Assembly (NCBI GenBank): GCA_035048495.1
Contig: CM068553.1
Span: 4,147,259 to 4,211,258, forward strand
Reading direction: 5' to 3'
Source: Euptelea pleiosperma
Taxonomy: Eukaryota > Streptophyta > Magnoliopsida > Ranunculales > Eupteleaceae
DNA: 64,000 bases
Part shown: positions 11,043 to 22,800 of the stretch, piece after piece
Layout of the letters: every line of letters begins with the position of its first letter
Numbering within the stretch: position 1 is the first letter of the stretch
Program-made: the position numbers and the translations under genes
Notes under the pieces: generated by a model
Told to the model about the DNA's origin: nothing
The model's database searches: none
Seen by the model: the letters and a program-made list of their open reading frames with translations, nothing else

Positions 11043-12755
11043 TAATATACAAATTATTTTTCTGTAAAACTTTTTGTTGATTACCATACGGAGTCGTAAA
11101 ACATTTTCTGTATCAACACTGATATACAAATATTTTTCTATATATTTTTTTGTTGATCACCATACAGAGCCTCATATAGCCAATAAAATTGAGGGGTCAA
11201 CATATCCATCCGGAGAACTTTTATTTATAGGAAGGAATCATCCGGAAAAACTTTGCATGTTAAAAAAATAAAAAAAAACTTGGCATCGACAAAATCAGGC
11301 TACGTGCAAGTTAGTGTTCAAAAGTTTTTTTTTCTTCTAAACTTTAGTATGAATTTTTTTTTTCACGTTATTTATACAACATACGGGTACCCCATACCCG
11401 ATGGGAGAACCGGATATTTATGGGTTTCAGCTCTGGATCCACTTGATTTGGTACTGAAATCTTTCAGTTACTATCTAATTAGCCAACTTTATTATTATTA
11501 AACGGTACAAACAGCTAGGCATTAGCAAGTTGATCACGTATATCTCACAATGATAACTCTTATATATGGTTGGATTGTTCAACATGATCTCCATGTGGGC
11601 CCCACCACTGCGTGTAGGAATTGGTAAGAAATTGGTGTATGTCTATACAGACTCTTTTGTATATGGGTTGGGCTCAGGAGACTGGTCTATCGACTTGTGT
11701 TCTCGGGCATGGATTCGAGAATCCAATGAGTCCTCGGAGCCTGAGCCCGAGCCTTTATAAACATCTTTTTCACATATTTCTATAAATCAAATGGGTACCC
11801 AATACTCATGGGAGAACCGTGTATTTATTGGTTCCTGGCGGTCGCGTAAGGCCCCTTGGTGAGAGAAAGCCCCCAGCCCAGGTCCCACTAACCACATGAA
11901 TTTTTAGCCCACCTCTTATATTGAATATACAAACCAAAAATCAACCTGATTGATTATCCCTGGCCATAGATTTTAGCACTTTTAGGACATGATTCTAACA
12001 GTTGTATTCAAGCATGTTTTTTGGATATTAAATCCAATGGCTAGAATCATCAATCAAGCTGATTTTTAGTGTGTTTATACACTCATAGGTGGGCTGAACA
12101 TCCATGCAGTCATTGGGCCCCAAAAAAATGATGTATGTAGCGCCGAGTCCTCTACATCGACTGCGCTCAGAGTCCTCTACATATAATTTTTTTTTATAGT
12201 ATTTTATTATCAAGAATGGTTTTTATACAAAGATTATATAGTTTAATTTTTTTTATTAATATCATATATATTAATATATTTAATATAAAAAAGGGCTTAT
12301 ATAGAGTTTTTGACTTAGGGCCCGTTTGGCAACACCGAAATAAGTTTCTTTTTTTACTTCCAAAAGCAAAAAAGTTGAAAAGTTTGTTGGATAATATACA
12401 TGTTGGAATTGCTTCTCAAAAGTCAAAAACTTACTTTTTGTCGAAGCAAAATTTTTTTGCTTCTTGCTTCTGGTGGAAGCAAAAGTCAAAAAAAAATTGC
12501 AAAGCCCACGCTTCTAATTTTAAGCGATTCTTTCTAAATACCAATTTTACTCTTGTAAACTTCACATCATAAAGTCTAGATAGAAAACATCTTATGAAAG
12601 AGAAAAGAGGGATATTTTGCTGAGGAGTAGGTCAGTAGACCATCTCTTTTTTGAAAAAATAATTACCTATAAAATAACTCACCTGGTGCATCGTTTATTA
12701 CTGACCATCGTTTATCACCTGGGGAACGCCAAGTGCGATGCACGTGCACCTTGCA
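11043..12755. other. Intergenic repeats
   Basis: Holds a divergent GGGCC-ended element with an internal palindromic unit (about 11838-12320), whose relative is at 61900-62411. A further gggcccgtttggcaac stretch at about 12318 resembles the end of another MITE. No gene seen. Confidence 0.45.
11838..12320. repeat. GGGCC-type element with palindromic core
   Basis: The words gtcgcgtaaggccccttggtga, cccagcccaggtcccacta, gattgattatccctggcc and atcaatcaagctgattttta recur in the same order at 61920-62400. The core has inverted symmetry like the palindromic family. The 5' end is not resolved here. Confidence 0.5.
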
Positions 12756-13060
12756 CATGGAAGCACCTTACATGTGGCACACATGTAGAGATCACCAACC
12801 GTATCGATGTTTGGCCCATCCCTAGGTTGACCTATATGCAAAAAATCAGCCATTAGTGGTTTTTAAGGATTTGATTGGAGTCGTTTTCATGGGTTGATTT
12901 TTAACCACATATTTCATGCATTATTTGGGGTACTCAGATCCAAAGGTTTGAAATTACTAATCAGACTGATATTTGGTATATAGGTCCACTTAGGGATGGG
13001 ACAAACATCCATACTGCCAGTGGTCTCTAAGAGTGTGCCAAGTGGCTTATATGATGAGGG
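12756..13060. repeat. Palindromic element, MULE-like family
   Basis: Near-palindrome. The left arm has gtggcacacatgtagagatcacc, gatgtttggcccatccctagg and cctatatgc. The right arm has the same words reversed (ctgatatttggtatataggtccac, gggatgggacaaacatcc, tctctaagagtgtgcc). Coordinates are approximate; no clear target duplication. Confidence 0.6.
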
Positions 13061-14955
13061 ATGTCGATGTGCCGGACAAAACCAGCGTATAATGATGATT
13101 ATCATCATGGCACGAAAAACTCAATGTATGGTTGGATTATCTAACACGATCTCCATGCAGGCCCCACCACTTTGGTGCTCCATCTTCTATATGGGCCTAT
13201 GGTCGGATATTTCATTTTTTAAGTGTAAATGCGCACGATCAATGATGTACCCTAATCGTATCTCAGCCACACTAGGGCAAGAGAGAGATTGCAGGCCGAC
13301 TGGGTTGAGCATTTTAAGTCTGAGCTCTGATGGTCAATGCTTCAAGTAAAGGTATTAACGAGCCGGGTTTGCCCAAGAGACTTTTAGGTCTAGCTCAAAT
13401 GGCACAAGCCTTGGCTGCATTATAGGCCAAGCCTGTTTATGTTTTTAAGGCCCGCTACATAAATACGATAGCCTTGGGCTTACTTTTTTTTTTATCAAAA
13501 ATTACGTTAGGCCGGGCCTGCTATATATTAATGGGCTAAGTTTGGGCCTAAAATGTTGGACTGTAATGGGCCAACATGGGCTTAGTCCAAGCTACATGTA
13601 TCCCGGATTAGGATCTGGCTTAGCTAGGGCCATACCAGACCAAGCCCATTAATATATGTCGTAGGATAGTGTGCTCCGCCTTTGTGCGCTCTGTATAGTT
13701 TCTTTTCCTTAATATATTTTACACTTGGCAAAAAAAAAAATTTAGTCAACAAAGGGAGTGATGAAGAGGTAACTTATAAATCTTTAGTGACATTTAGAAA
13801 ATGGTGGAAAACCAGAAATTACATATACAAGCTTTTCTAACATGCGCATGTACATGTTTTCTTTGCTCTTTCTTGCGCTACATCATGTGAAGCTAGCAGT
13901 TGATATCATGGACAGCTCCAAAGAAAACTGGGATCACAATATTCAGGCCCACATATCCACTTCGATATGGGTCGGATTCCGCCGTGCAGGGTGTTTTAAC
14001 ACTCCTCGTTATACCCTTCAGTCGTGAGCTGAAACATACAGGCAACAAGTGCACCATTAAAAGCTTAAGATACTAATAGGCGTCTGGTAGTGTACAGCGG
14101 TAAATAAAAATATAAGAACAGAGAAGGAAAGCCGTCGGAGGAGCTTCCTTCAAGCCAAGTAAGAAAAGAAGAAGGCAAACTCGTCTCCTGGTTCATGCGC
14201 ACCCTTAACCTGCGCACGACCTCTTAAATTTGCGCACCCAAGGGTATTCGTGAACTAGCAGACGTAAATACCATCTATCCTTCTGACTTGGATTGAAGGG
14301 AGCTCCGTCGACACAAACCTCTTAAATCACACTAGTAGAAGCTTTCTTCCGACAAACAAACAAATCATAGAACCGCCGAACCACCCAAAGACAAAACCAC
14401 TGGTGGTATTACACGCTCACAGATGCAGAGAAGTATATATCTACTGATGAGAAATGGAGAAGAGAAGGATGGGTTTAAATAGGCATAAGGACAAAACCCT
14501 AGATGGAATAGGGAGCGTTGGATATGGAAATAATTAAAGACACAGTCCAAGGAAGAAGGAGAGGATATCAGAGGAGAGATTTTCTCGTTATATTTTATGA
14601 GGGGTACTGGTTGGTTTTTGGAAAGCCAGAGCGACAATGGCGAGCATGGAATCTCTTTTTAATGCGAATCCAAGCTCTTATTCTTAAAGAGAGGTGCCAT
14701 TGCAACGGTCGGATTTCATAGCATCTCTTCTTTGTATTTGCCTTTTTTCATATGTTAAGCTTTTCTTTCTATCAAACCCTAAAGAGCAGAGCACTCCATC
14801 ACCATCAAGCTAAGACTCTTCCATGGACAGTACATGGAAGGAAATGGTTCGCTCCAACGCAAAGTTGAGAAAAACTTTGACGTCAACTCCAATAATGCCA
14901 CGTGGGACAATCTTTCGGACACTGATTTGGGTTGTCAAATTGTACTAAAGTAATT
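13061..14955. other. Intergenic, no gene recognised
   Basis: At 13330-13660 there is a gggccaagcccg-rich stretch typical of short hAT-type repeats in plants. The stretch 13680-14950 has scattered short open frames (for example at 14365-14637 minus and 14518-14721 plus) without recognisable protein features. Confidence 0.4.
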
Positions 14956-15326
14956 GGGTCGGGCTCCGTTGACAGATCTAAAATGACAGGGACACAATGT
15001 AAGACAGGTGGCACACCGTTACAGAACTCGGACCGTACGGATGTTTGTCCTATCTCATGGTGGATCTACAAACCAAAAATCAGCCTGATTAGTGATCTAT
15101 AAGTGTTGCATCGTTGTACCTCAAATACTGCTCAAATTCCCACAGTTGAGATCAGCCCATGAAAATAAGTCCAATCCAAAGCCTATAAATCATTAATCAG
15201 GCTGATTTTTGGCTTGTAGGTCCACCATGGGATAGGACAAACATCCGTACGGTTCGAGTCCTGTAACGATGTGCCACCTGGCTTATATTGTGTCCCTGTC
15301 ATTTACCTGTCATTTTAGATCCGTCC
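14956..15326. mobile_element. Palindromic element with 9-bp target duplication (MULE-like MITE)
   Basis: This is the best-delimited member of the palindromic family. The left end reads gatctaaaatgacaggg, gacacaatgtaagac and ggtggcacaccgttacag; the right end is the reverse complement of the same words, so nearly the whole 371 bp can fold back. The perfect 9-bp repeat aaagtaatt flanks it at 14947-14955 and 15327-15335. Nine-bp duplications with long inverted repeats are typical of Mutator-like elements. No coding capacity. Confidence 0.75.
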
Positions 15327-15645
15327 AAAGTAATTAACCACACCTTATAGGAATCGGCCTGAATATCCTAGTTCAAGGACTAGCTGTTTTGGAACCAAAT
15401 CCAAAAAGAACCAGCACTGATAAGACTTGGAATCAAAATATGTGCAGGTTCTGGTCTCAATACTAATAACTAGACCAAATCGGAATCAGAGCCGATCCAA
15501 TAGGACCCAGAACTGGCACACACGCACACATATACACACACAAATAAAGCCAAAACTGGGGCTGGCGATGACGCGGACTTCAGACACTCACCTAAAGAGA
15601 AAAACTTTGATGAGGGAGGTTCATCATCAACATTAACGAGGTATG

Positions 15646-15954
15646 GCACTGTAAGACACGTGGCACACTCTTAGAGATCACTGGTCATATGGATGTTTGG
15701 CCCGTCCCTAGGTACCACAAACCATCCTGATTAATTAGTGATTTCTAACCTTTGGATCTGATCAGTGCCCCAAATAATGCTCTGACACGGTTAAGAAAAC
15801 CATGGGAAAGACTAATCCAACGGATTAAAGTTACTAATCAGGTTGAATTTTGGTATTGGTAAGTAAGTCCAGCTAGCAATGGGCCAAACATCCATACGGT
15901 TAGTGGTCTCTGGGAGTGTGCCATGCAGGTGGCTCATACTATGGTCCGTCATGA
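15646..15954. repeat. Palindromic element, MULE-like family
   Basis: The left end has gacacgtggcacactcttagagatcactgg; the right end has gtggtctctgggagtgtgcc and ggtggctcatactatggtcc. The middle has gattaattagtgatttctaacc facing actaatcaggttgaattttgg. The left end keeps a CACGTGGC word. Confidence 0.65.
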
Positions 15955-16064
15955 GCGTTTATGAAGCCCTTATAAACACTCACATGCACCGCATGTGCCG
16001 CCCCCTAGTGTTTGATTACCAAGTGGGAAAACTGCACTGTACAGGGCCGACCCTACCGTAAGGC

Positions 16065-16480
16065 CATGGTTTTAAAAACGGCCGTTTAAACGGTAACGCC
16101 CCAAGCTCATTTCCGTTAAAACCATTTAAATACGTTTTAACATTTTTGAATTTAACGGCCATTTTTTTTTCTTTTTTTTTTTTGTTTTAACGGCCGTTAA
16201 AATAGTTTAAACAGCCGTTAAATTCTGCAAAATTTTTGTGAAAAAAATGGACGTTAAATCCATTTAATTTCCGTTAAATTATATTTTTTTATTTTTAAAT
16301 TGTAAATTTCAAAATTTGAATTTCAGCGCCATTTTTTCAGTTTTTCCCGTTAAATTCCACTTTTCCATTTTTTTCCATCTTTGCTCCTGGCCGTTTCAAT
16401 CCGTTTTAATGGCTGTTTAAAGTTTAAACGGTAACGCCCCCAGTCCATTTAACCGTTAAAGCGGCCTCCTTTAAACCTTG
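16065..16480. mobile_element. hAT-type MITE, CCGTTTAAA-rich family, copy A
   Basis: It starts catggttttaaaaacggcc and ends ggcctcctttaaaccttg, imperfect inverted repeats. The 8-bp flanks are cgtaaggc (16057-16064) and cttaaggc (16481-16488), identical at seven of eight positions. The interior is almost entirely CCGTTAAA/AACGG words plus a ttcaaatttcaaaatttgaa-like palindrome. It interrupts a GGGCC-type repeat whose uninterrupted relative reads ccctaaggccattaaaacgg at 61915. It lies about 160 bp upstream of the TAF10 TATA box. Confidence 0.8.
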
Positions 16481-16637
16481 CTTAAGGCCATTAAGGCGGT
16501 GACCGGTTACGAGTCCACTTGTTTAGGAACCCGAACCGTCATACCCGAAACATTGGGACTAACCTTTAGATGGTTTCTGAGCCCAATACTGGCCCGTTTA
16601 CACGATTTGGCCCAAAAGACTTCTCAATGGGCCTGCT

Positions 16638-16646
16638 TATATAAGC
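16638..16646 (+). promoter_or_regulatory. TAF10 TATA box
   Basis: The word ttatataag lies about 110 bp upstream of the TAF10 start codon. Just upstream are ggcccaaaagac and atgggcctgc. GGCCCA/TGGGCC motifs like these are common in promoters of plant housekeeping genes. Confidence 0.55.
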
Positions 16647-16755
16647 GAGGTCACTGAGGTGAGGATTGAGGACTTTATCGGTTCATCGTTCTCCAGTCCA
16701 GAGAGGATTCTTATAGTTGTGATCGTTGTTTTATCAGCAGAACCAGAGAGTGAGG

Positions 16756-16849
16756 ATGAACAACCCATCGAGTGAAGGGAGGCACGAAGACGATTCTGCA
16801 CTTTCCGATTTCCTCGCCTCTCTAATGGACTACACCCCAACTGTAATTC

Positions 16850-16895
<46 letters not shown>

Positions 16896-19800
16896 TAAAC
16901 CTTTTTCTTCTTTCAGAATTTCCATTAAATCCTTCTCCTTTCTTTCTTCTCTGATTAATCGAATAAATTACCTAATTAATTTATTAATCAACTTATCTTC
17001 ACTCATTGTTGCAGATCCCTGACGAATTAGTGGAGCATTACGTCGCCAAGAGTGGATTCCAATGCCCCGACGTTCGACTGTAACTACTTTCCCCTTTTAG
17101 TCTCTCTCTTTTCTCTACTTAGATAGATTATTATTTTTTAAGAAAAAATCTTTTGTTTTTTTCTTTGCTTTTCTGAATGAATTCGGTTGCGATATGTATG
17201 CGGTTATTGTTAAGATAAGTGTTATAAATTTTTTCAGAGAATTGGAGTTATAATTTTCGTGTTTTCTAGAATAAACCTGCAATATATAATTCTTGTTCCT
17301 GTTTATTTTTTACTTTAGGGTTTGATGAGAGGGGAAGTAGGATTTTCTACACATCGATGTAATAAAATAGTGAAAACCTAGATGAAATCCTCTTTATTTT
17401 AGTAAGTAAACCCAATTGAGGAACTTTTTTAAACTGGAAAAGTTGTAGAGGAAAAGAAGGAAAAAAACATGTTTGAAGGGTGTTAGAACACAAAGAACTT
17501 TTGCTAGTATGAATCATTTTGATTGCATTGGCCCACCTAATCGAACTTTAATCTTAAAGAAAGAAGTGGCCGATAACCTTCTGCTGCCATAACCCATAAG
17601 ACAAATTGGTTTCCAACGGGGATCTAATGATAATTAATCTCAATAGAGATTATTACCCTCACATTCCCCTCTATTATGTCTAAAGTTTAGGCGAAATCGA
17701 CGGAATGTTTATTTGGTGGGTAGCAGGCTTAGTTGGTGTAAGGAATAGTAAAATGAAAGACCAGGGCTTGAGATGGTTTTGGTGTAAGGAAGTTTCAGGC
17801 TATTCAGAGAAATCTAAGGTGTTTCGTGGCATCTTTACATGTTTTTTGTTATTTTTTCTTCTCCAATTAATTGTTCTTTCCTCGAGCCCTCTGCTTCTTT
17901 CTTCAATATTTTTCTTTCTTATTCTCCTATTAGAAAAAAAAACAAAAAAATCCGAGTCCCCTATTTCTTCAGTGTCTGGCATTATATTCTCTTTTCTTGC
18001 ATTTCTGTCCTGCTTTGTCGCTATAATATAATATAAAATTACATAGGGAATTCCTGTGAATGTATTCCATTAATGAATAGCCATTATCTCTTCTGTAATC
18101 TTTGTTGTAGCATAGTTATGGGAGGTTGCTTCCCATATCTTTAGCATCGGCTAAGTAACTTAAATGATTTCTTCCGTGTCTAATTGGATGCACCCCCCAA
18201 ATGAGCCCTTCTAAATTCAATTGTGTTGCTTTTTGGAACTACATGATTTACCTCTGCAACGTAGATTTTGAATGTAATAAGCTCTTTTTCTTCTTTATAG
18301 AAAATATTGTATAGTTAGAACAAGTTGTATCATTCTTGCACTTAAAATTTCACGAGCAAACCAAAATCAAGTCATGTGGTTCAGTCAGATATCCTGATTT
18401 TTAATTGAACAAAATCTTCATCAAAGAAAAGGTGCCATACCTGTTAAATAGTGTGACAATGGACTTGATTATGTTTAATATCTATAGTCGAGACTTTATA
18501 CAAAAAACATTTCTTTTCTCGCTGAAGCCTTTAGATACCAATATGTACCCTTACTAATAAAACTAGTTGAGCTCGTCTTTGAGCTTTCTTGTTCATATCT
18601 CATCAGGATGTATCTGTTTTTTACTTGGCAGAATCAGGCTGGTAGCTGTTGCCACACAAAAGTTTATTGCAGACGTTGCAAATGATGCTCTTCAGTATGT
18701 TTCCCACTTGTTCTAATTCTGCTCCACCCCCCGCCCCCAGTTATGTGTTTGTTTATACATATATGTTATTGAAGAAAAGCTTTTGTATGGGCTTGAGCAC
18801 TTCTGCTTGTATTCATAAAAGTGTAAAAGACTTTTAAAAGTGTACTTGTAAAGGGACGAGGGATCGTATTCAGTTCTATGTGGTACTTAGAATCTATTTT
18901 CTTATCCTAGAATGGTTGTAGCAGCGTGAGGTCTAAAGTTGTAAATGTGTCAGACCCGGGTCATGTCAGGGTTGAGTGGATCTGACCAATTAATAATCGG
19001 ATTTAAAGACCTAGCTCGACCAAACCCACAAGTTTTGAAATGCATCCTCAGATCTGGTCCAAAGTTGGGTCCTACCTCTGGATTTACAGGTTATCTAACC
19101 TATTTTTAGTCCTAGACAGAACAGGTGTAAATGTGTAACAGTATGTTCAGGATTGACCTGAATCCAATAAAAAATAATAATAACAAGAATTAGTTCCCCA
19201 AAGGTCCAAACTAGACCGCACCCATCGAATTCTGATTCCCAGTTTGAGTCTGGTCTTATTTGGTTGGATAGCCAGTGGTCAATCATTTAGGCCCCTCTTT
19301 AAATTATCCCACCTATGCTTGAAGGCTTGAAGCTATTTTAATCTTTATGCACCCTGATGTAGGCAGTGCAAGGCAAGGCAGTCAGCAGCAGTCAAGGATA
19401 AGAGAGATAAGCAGCAAAAGGTGCACCTATTGTTTGTTATTTGGAGTTATATGCTTTCTGGCAATTATATTTAACTATAACTTGTTGTGGGTAGCAGGAT
19501 AAGCGCCTAATCTTGACGATGGAGGATCTCTCTAAGGCTCTGCGTGAGGTAAGCAGATGGATAGCTCTAAACTCATTCCATTCTTGAAAATGAATCATTA
19601 TCCAAGGAATCACTATTTTAATCTGCCAACAACAGTTGTATTGCATGTTATTACTCTGATGATTACAGTAAACCCTTCTTTTAGCCCAGAAGCAAATGGT
19701 AATTCCTAGTTCTTACAATTTAGTTGTAGTCATAAGGGCAGTATTTTGTAGAAACCTTGACAGAATATTTGTGAGTTTTGAATCAAAAAATTTCTATGCA

Positions 19801-22800
19801 CTATAACAGAGTGAGATGTTGGCCATGGTACAGAGTCAATATATCGTGTTGAAGATATCTTGACTATTACAAATGAAAACATGATATTTGGTATTTCTGT
19901 TTTTACGGTGTTCCAAAATTTCCCATAGCTTATATAATGCAATTATAAGGCATGCACATTAATGTGAAACTGCGTGAATGTTCAACTGTGTGAGGATAAT
20001 TAGATCATCCCAAACATAAATCTTATTTAATGTGATTATTATTATTATTATATTATTTGTAATCAGCATCAGAATATATATAAACTAATTAGCAAAATAG
20101 GACAAGGTCAACTATGGTGTTCTCCCTTGCCTAGCACCCAAGAAATTGCAAGCCAGGGGGGAGTTCGACCATTGTCGAGGATAGGAATAAGTTTTAGCCT
20201 TAATGGCTATTAAGTTTGCAATAATATTACTCCCTGCTAGAAAATCAAAAAGGAAAAATCTGAAGAGGAACAAGATGGAGAATGTCTACGCAGATAGCTG
20301 ATGAATGCCACCCAAAAAACAGACTTTCTACCCATATGATCTACAAGATCTTTTGCTTCCGTTTCCACCATCAACTTTTGGATCTCCCAACTCCTTAGCC
20401 ACTTAGAGTTCTCATTTCATCACATGTGCCTCTGCTACTTTCACTAACTCTGCTCTCAACCCAGTACCTCCTACGGCCACAAATTGGTTAGTAACACTTC
20501 TAATTATAAATCCCAGACCTACTACATTTGACACCGCATTCCAGGCACCGTCAGTATTCAATTTCTCTTAACCCCGGGAAGGGGGAAACCATAAAATATT
20601 CTGTTTACTGACAAGAGGTTTTGCTGGGTGGCCCCTTATAATAGAGTCTACGTCTTGCAAGAACGAAAGTGGTTTCCTTTCTTGTTTTGGTATGTGAAGT
20701 TATTTCTAATGTACCACTACCTCCACATGAGAGAAAATGTACAAACAGTTCTATACTGGTTTAACTCATCCCTTAGTTGAAGTCCCTGATCATGTCAATG
20801 ATTCACTTAAATACTTCTTCGGCTCGAAAATCTATGCATCAGAGAGATTGGGGGAAGCAGACCATACCATTGTCACATTCGGGCAAAGGAAAATGGCATA
20901 AATACTGCCTTCCAAAGAGTGCCCACATTTAGGACATCTCAGATGAATATCTTTGATTCTAAAGTGCAAGGAGATTTTTTGTAGGCAAGATACACCTCAA
21001 ATTTTTAGATGAACAATTGACAGCGCAGAGGAATATTTCATTTTTCATATAGTTTTTCAAATTACTTCGGATAGTCAAGGTGGTCAATGGGGTAACTAGT
21101 AGGTTGGAGACTATTGTACGCAAATTTTGAGGAGAATTTCCCTTTCTTATCTAAGTCCCATAAAGTTTTGTCTTTAGTGGGCCACTAGATGATAGGTATT
21201 TTCAAGATTTGGTTAGCCACATCAGGTGGGAAAGTATTTTGGATCAGCATGGAGTCCTAGGTTCTATTACGGAGAATTAGATCATCTACTTTCTCCAACT
21301 GGTAGTTCGGGGGACGGGGGCTAGAGATTTTGTGATTTTGATCATTTAATATCTAGGGATCCTTCCAAATATTGATCTTTGTACCGTTTCCCGTGAGCCA
21401 TATAAAGTCCTTGAAAATATTTTTCACCTTAAGGATGCTCTTCCAGCACCAAGAATCCCTCTATTTAAATTCAACTTTTAAGATGGAAGACTTTGGAAGG
21501 TGTTTCGATTTAAGGGTAGATGACTAAAGAGAGTTTGAGGATAGGAATTTCCAGACATTTTTGGCTAAGAGGGCAAGGTTGGTATTATAGAACTTCTGGA
21601 GGCCTAGCCCTCCTTTCGCTTTTGGGGCACCGATAGAGTCCTATTAGGTGAGATGTATAGGCTTCCTATTTTGGTTTCCACCCCACCAGAACTGGTTGAT
21701 CATTGGCACTCTTGGAAGACAGTATTCATGCCCTTTTCCTCTACTTGGATGTGGCAAATGTGTAGTTTGCTTCCCCCCTATCTTTTCGGGCTTCGAGCTG
21801 AAGAAGTATTTAAGTAGATCATTGACATGATCAAGGGGGCTTCAACCAAGGCGATGAGCTAGACCAATATAGAGTTATTTACACCTGTTTCCTCATATGG
21901 AGGTATTGGTACATTAAAAATCATCAGAACAGAAAGGGAAACACACTTTCGATCTTGCAAGACGTAAACCCTTCCATTATAAGGGATCACCCAGTAGAAC
22001 CTCATGTCGGTAAACAAATTTTCATATGGTCTTTCCTTCTCTGGGGCTAGGAGAAATTGAATACTGATGGTGCCTGGAATACGGTGTCAAAGGTAGTAGG
22101 TCTGAAATTTATAAATAGAAGTGCTACTAACCAATCTGTGACAGCAGGAGGTACCGGGTCAAGAGCAGGGTTAGCAGAAGAAGTAGAGGCACAAGCGATA
22201 AAATTGGGGCTCCAAGTAGCTAAGGAATTATGGATCTAAAAGTTGGTGGTGGAAGCAGACACAAAAGATCTTGAGTCTCCGGTTTTTTTCGCGGCATTCA
22301 TTAGCTATTTGCATATACATTTTGCTTCTTGTTCATTTTTCTTTTTTGCTTCTCCTGCCGGGAGTGTAATACTGTTGCAAATTTAATATAGTCGTTAAGG
22401 CTAAAACTTGGTCCTCTCTTCAATGATGGAGACTCCCCCCTTTTTTGGCCCGCCAATTCTTGTGTGATGGATGGGGGAGAACACCAAAGGTGACCTTGTC
22501 CTTTTTTGTTGCTTTAGTTTATATATGTCCGATGTTGATTACAAAAAAAAGTATTACAATGTAGAAAGAATATATTTAGAGAAGCCAACATAGATGGAAA
22601 TTATGCAATAAGTATATAAATAATAGCTGAAACCAATATTATTTATAAATTAAGAATTGAGTATTGCTGTATGTTTGACACATGATATGACATGGGTGCC
22701 TGACATGGGCAAATTTTCAGAAATGGAGTGTCCGTGTTACATAGGCTACAGCCATATTAATCACAGGTAACTTCTTAAGTTCTCAAGGATGTACCAATCA

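Noticed and set aside
14365..14721. Opposed open frames of 67-90 codons
   Set aside because: No recognisable domain, no splice partners and no conserved start context; treated as chance.
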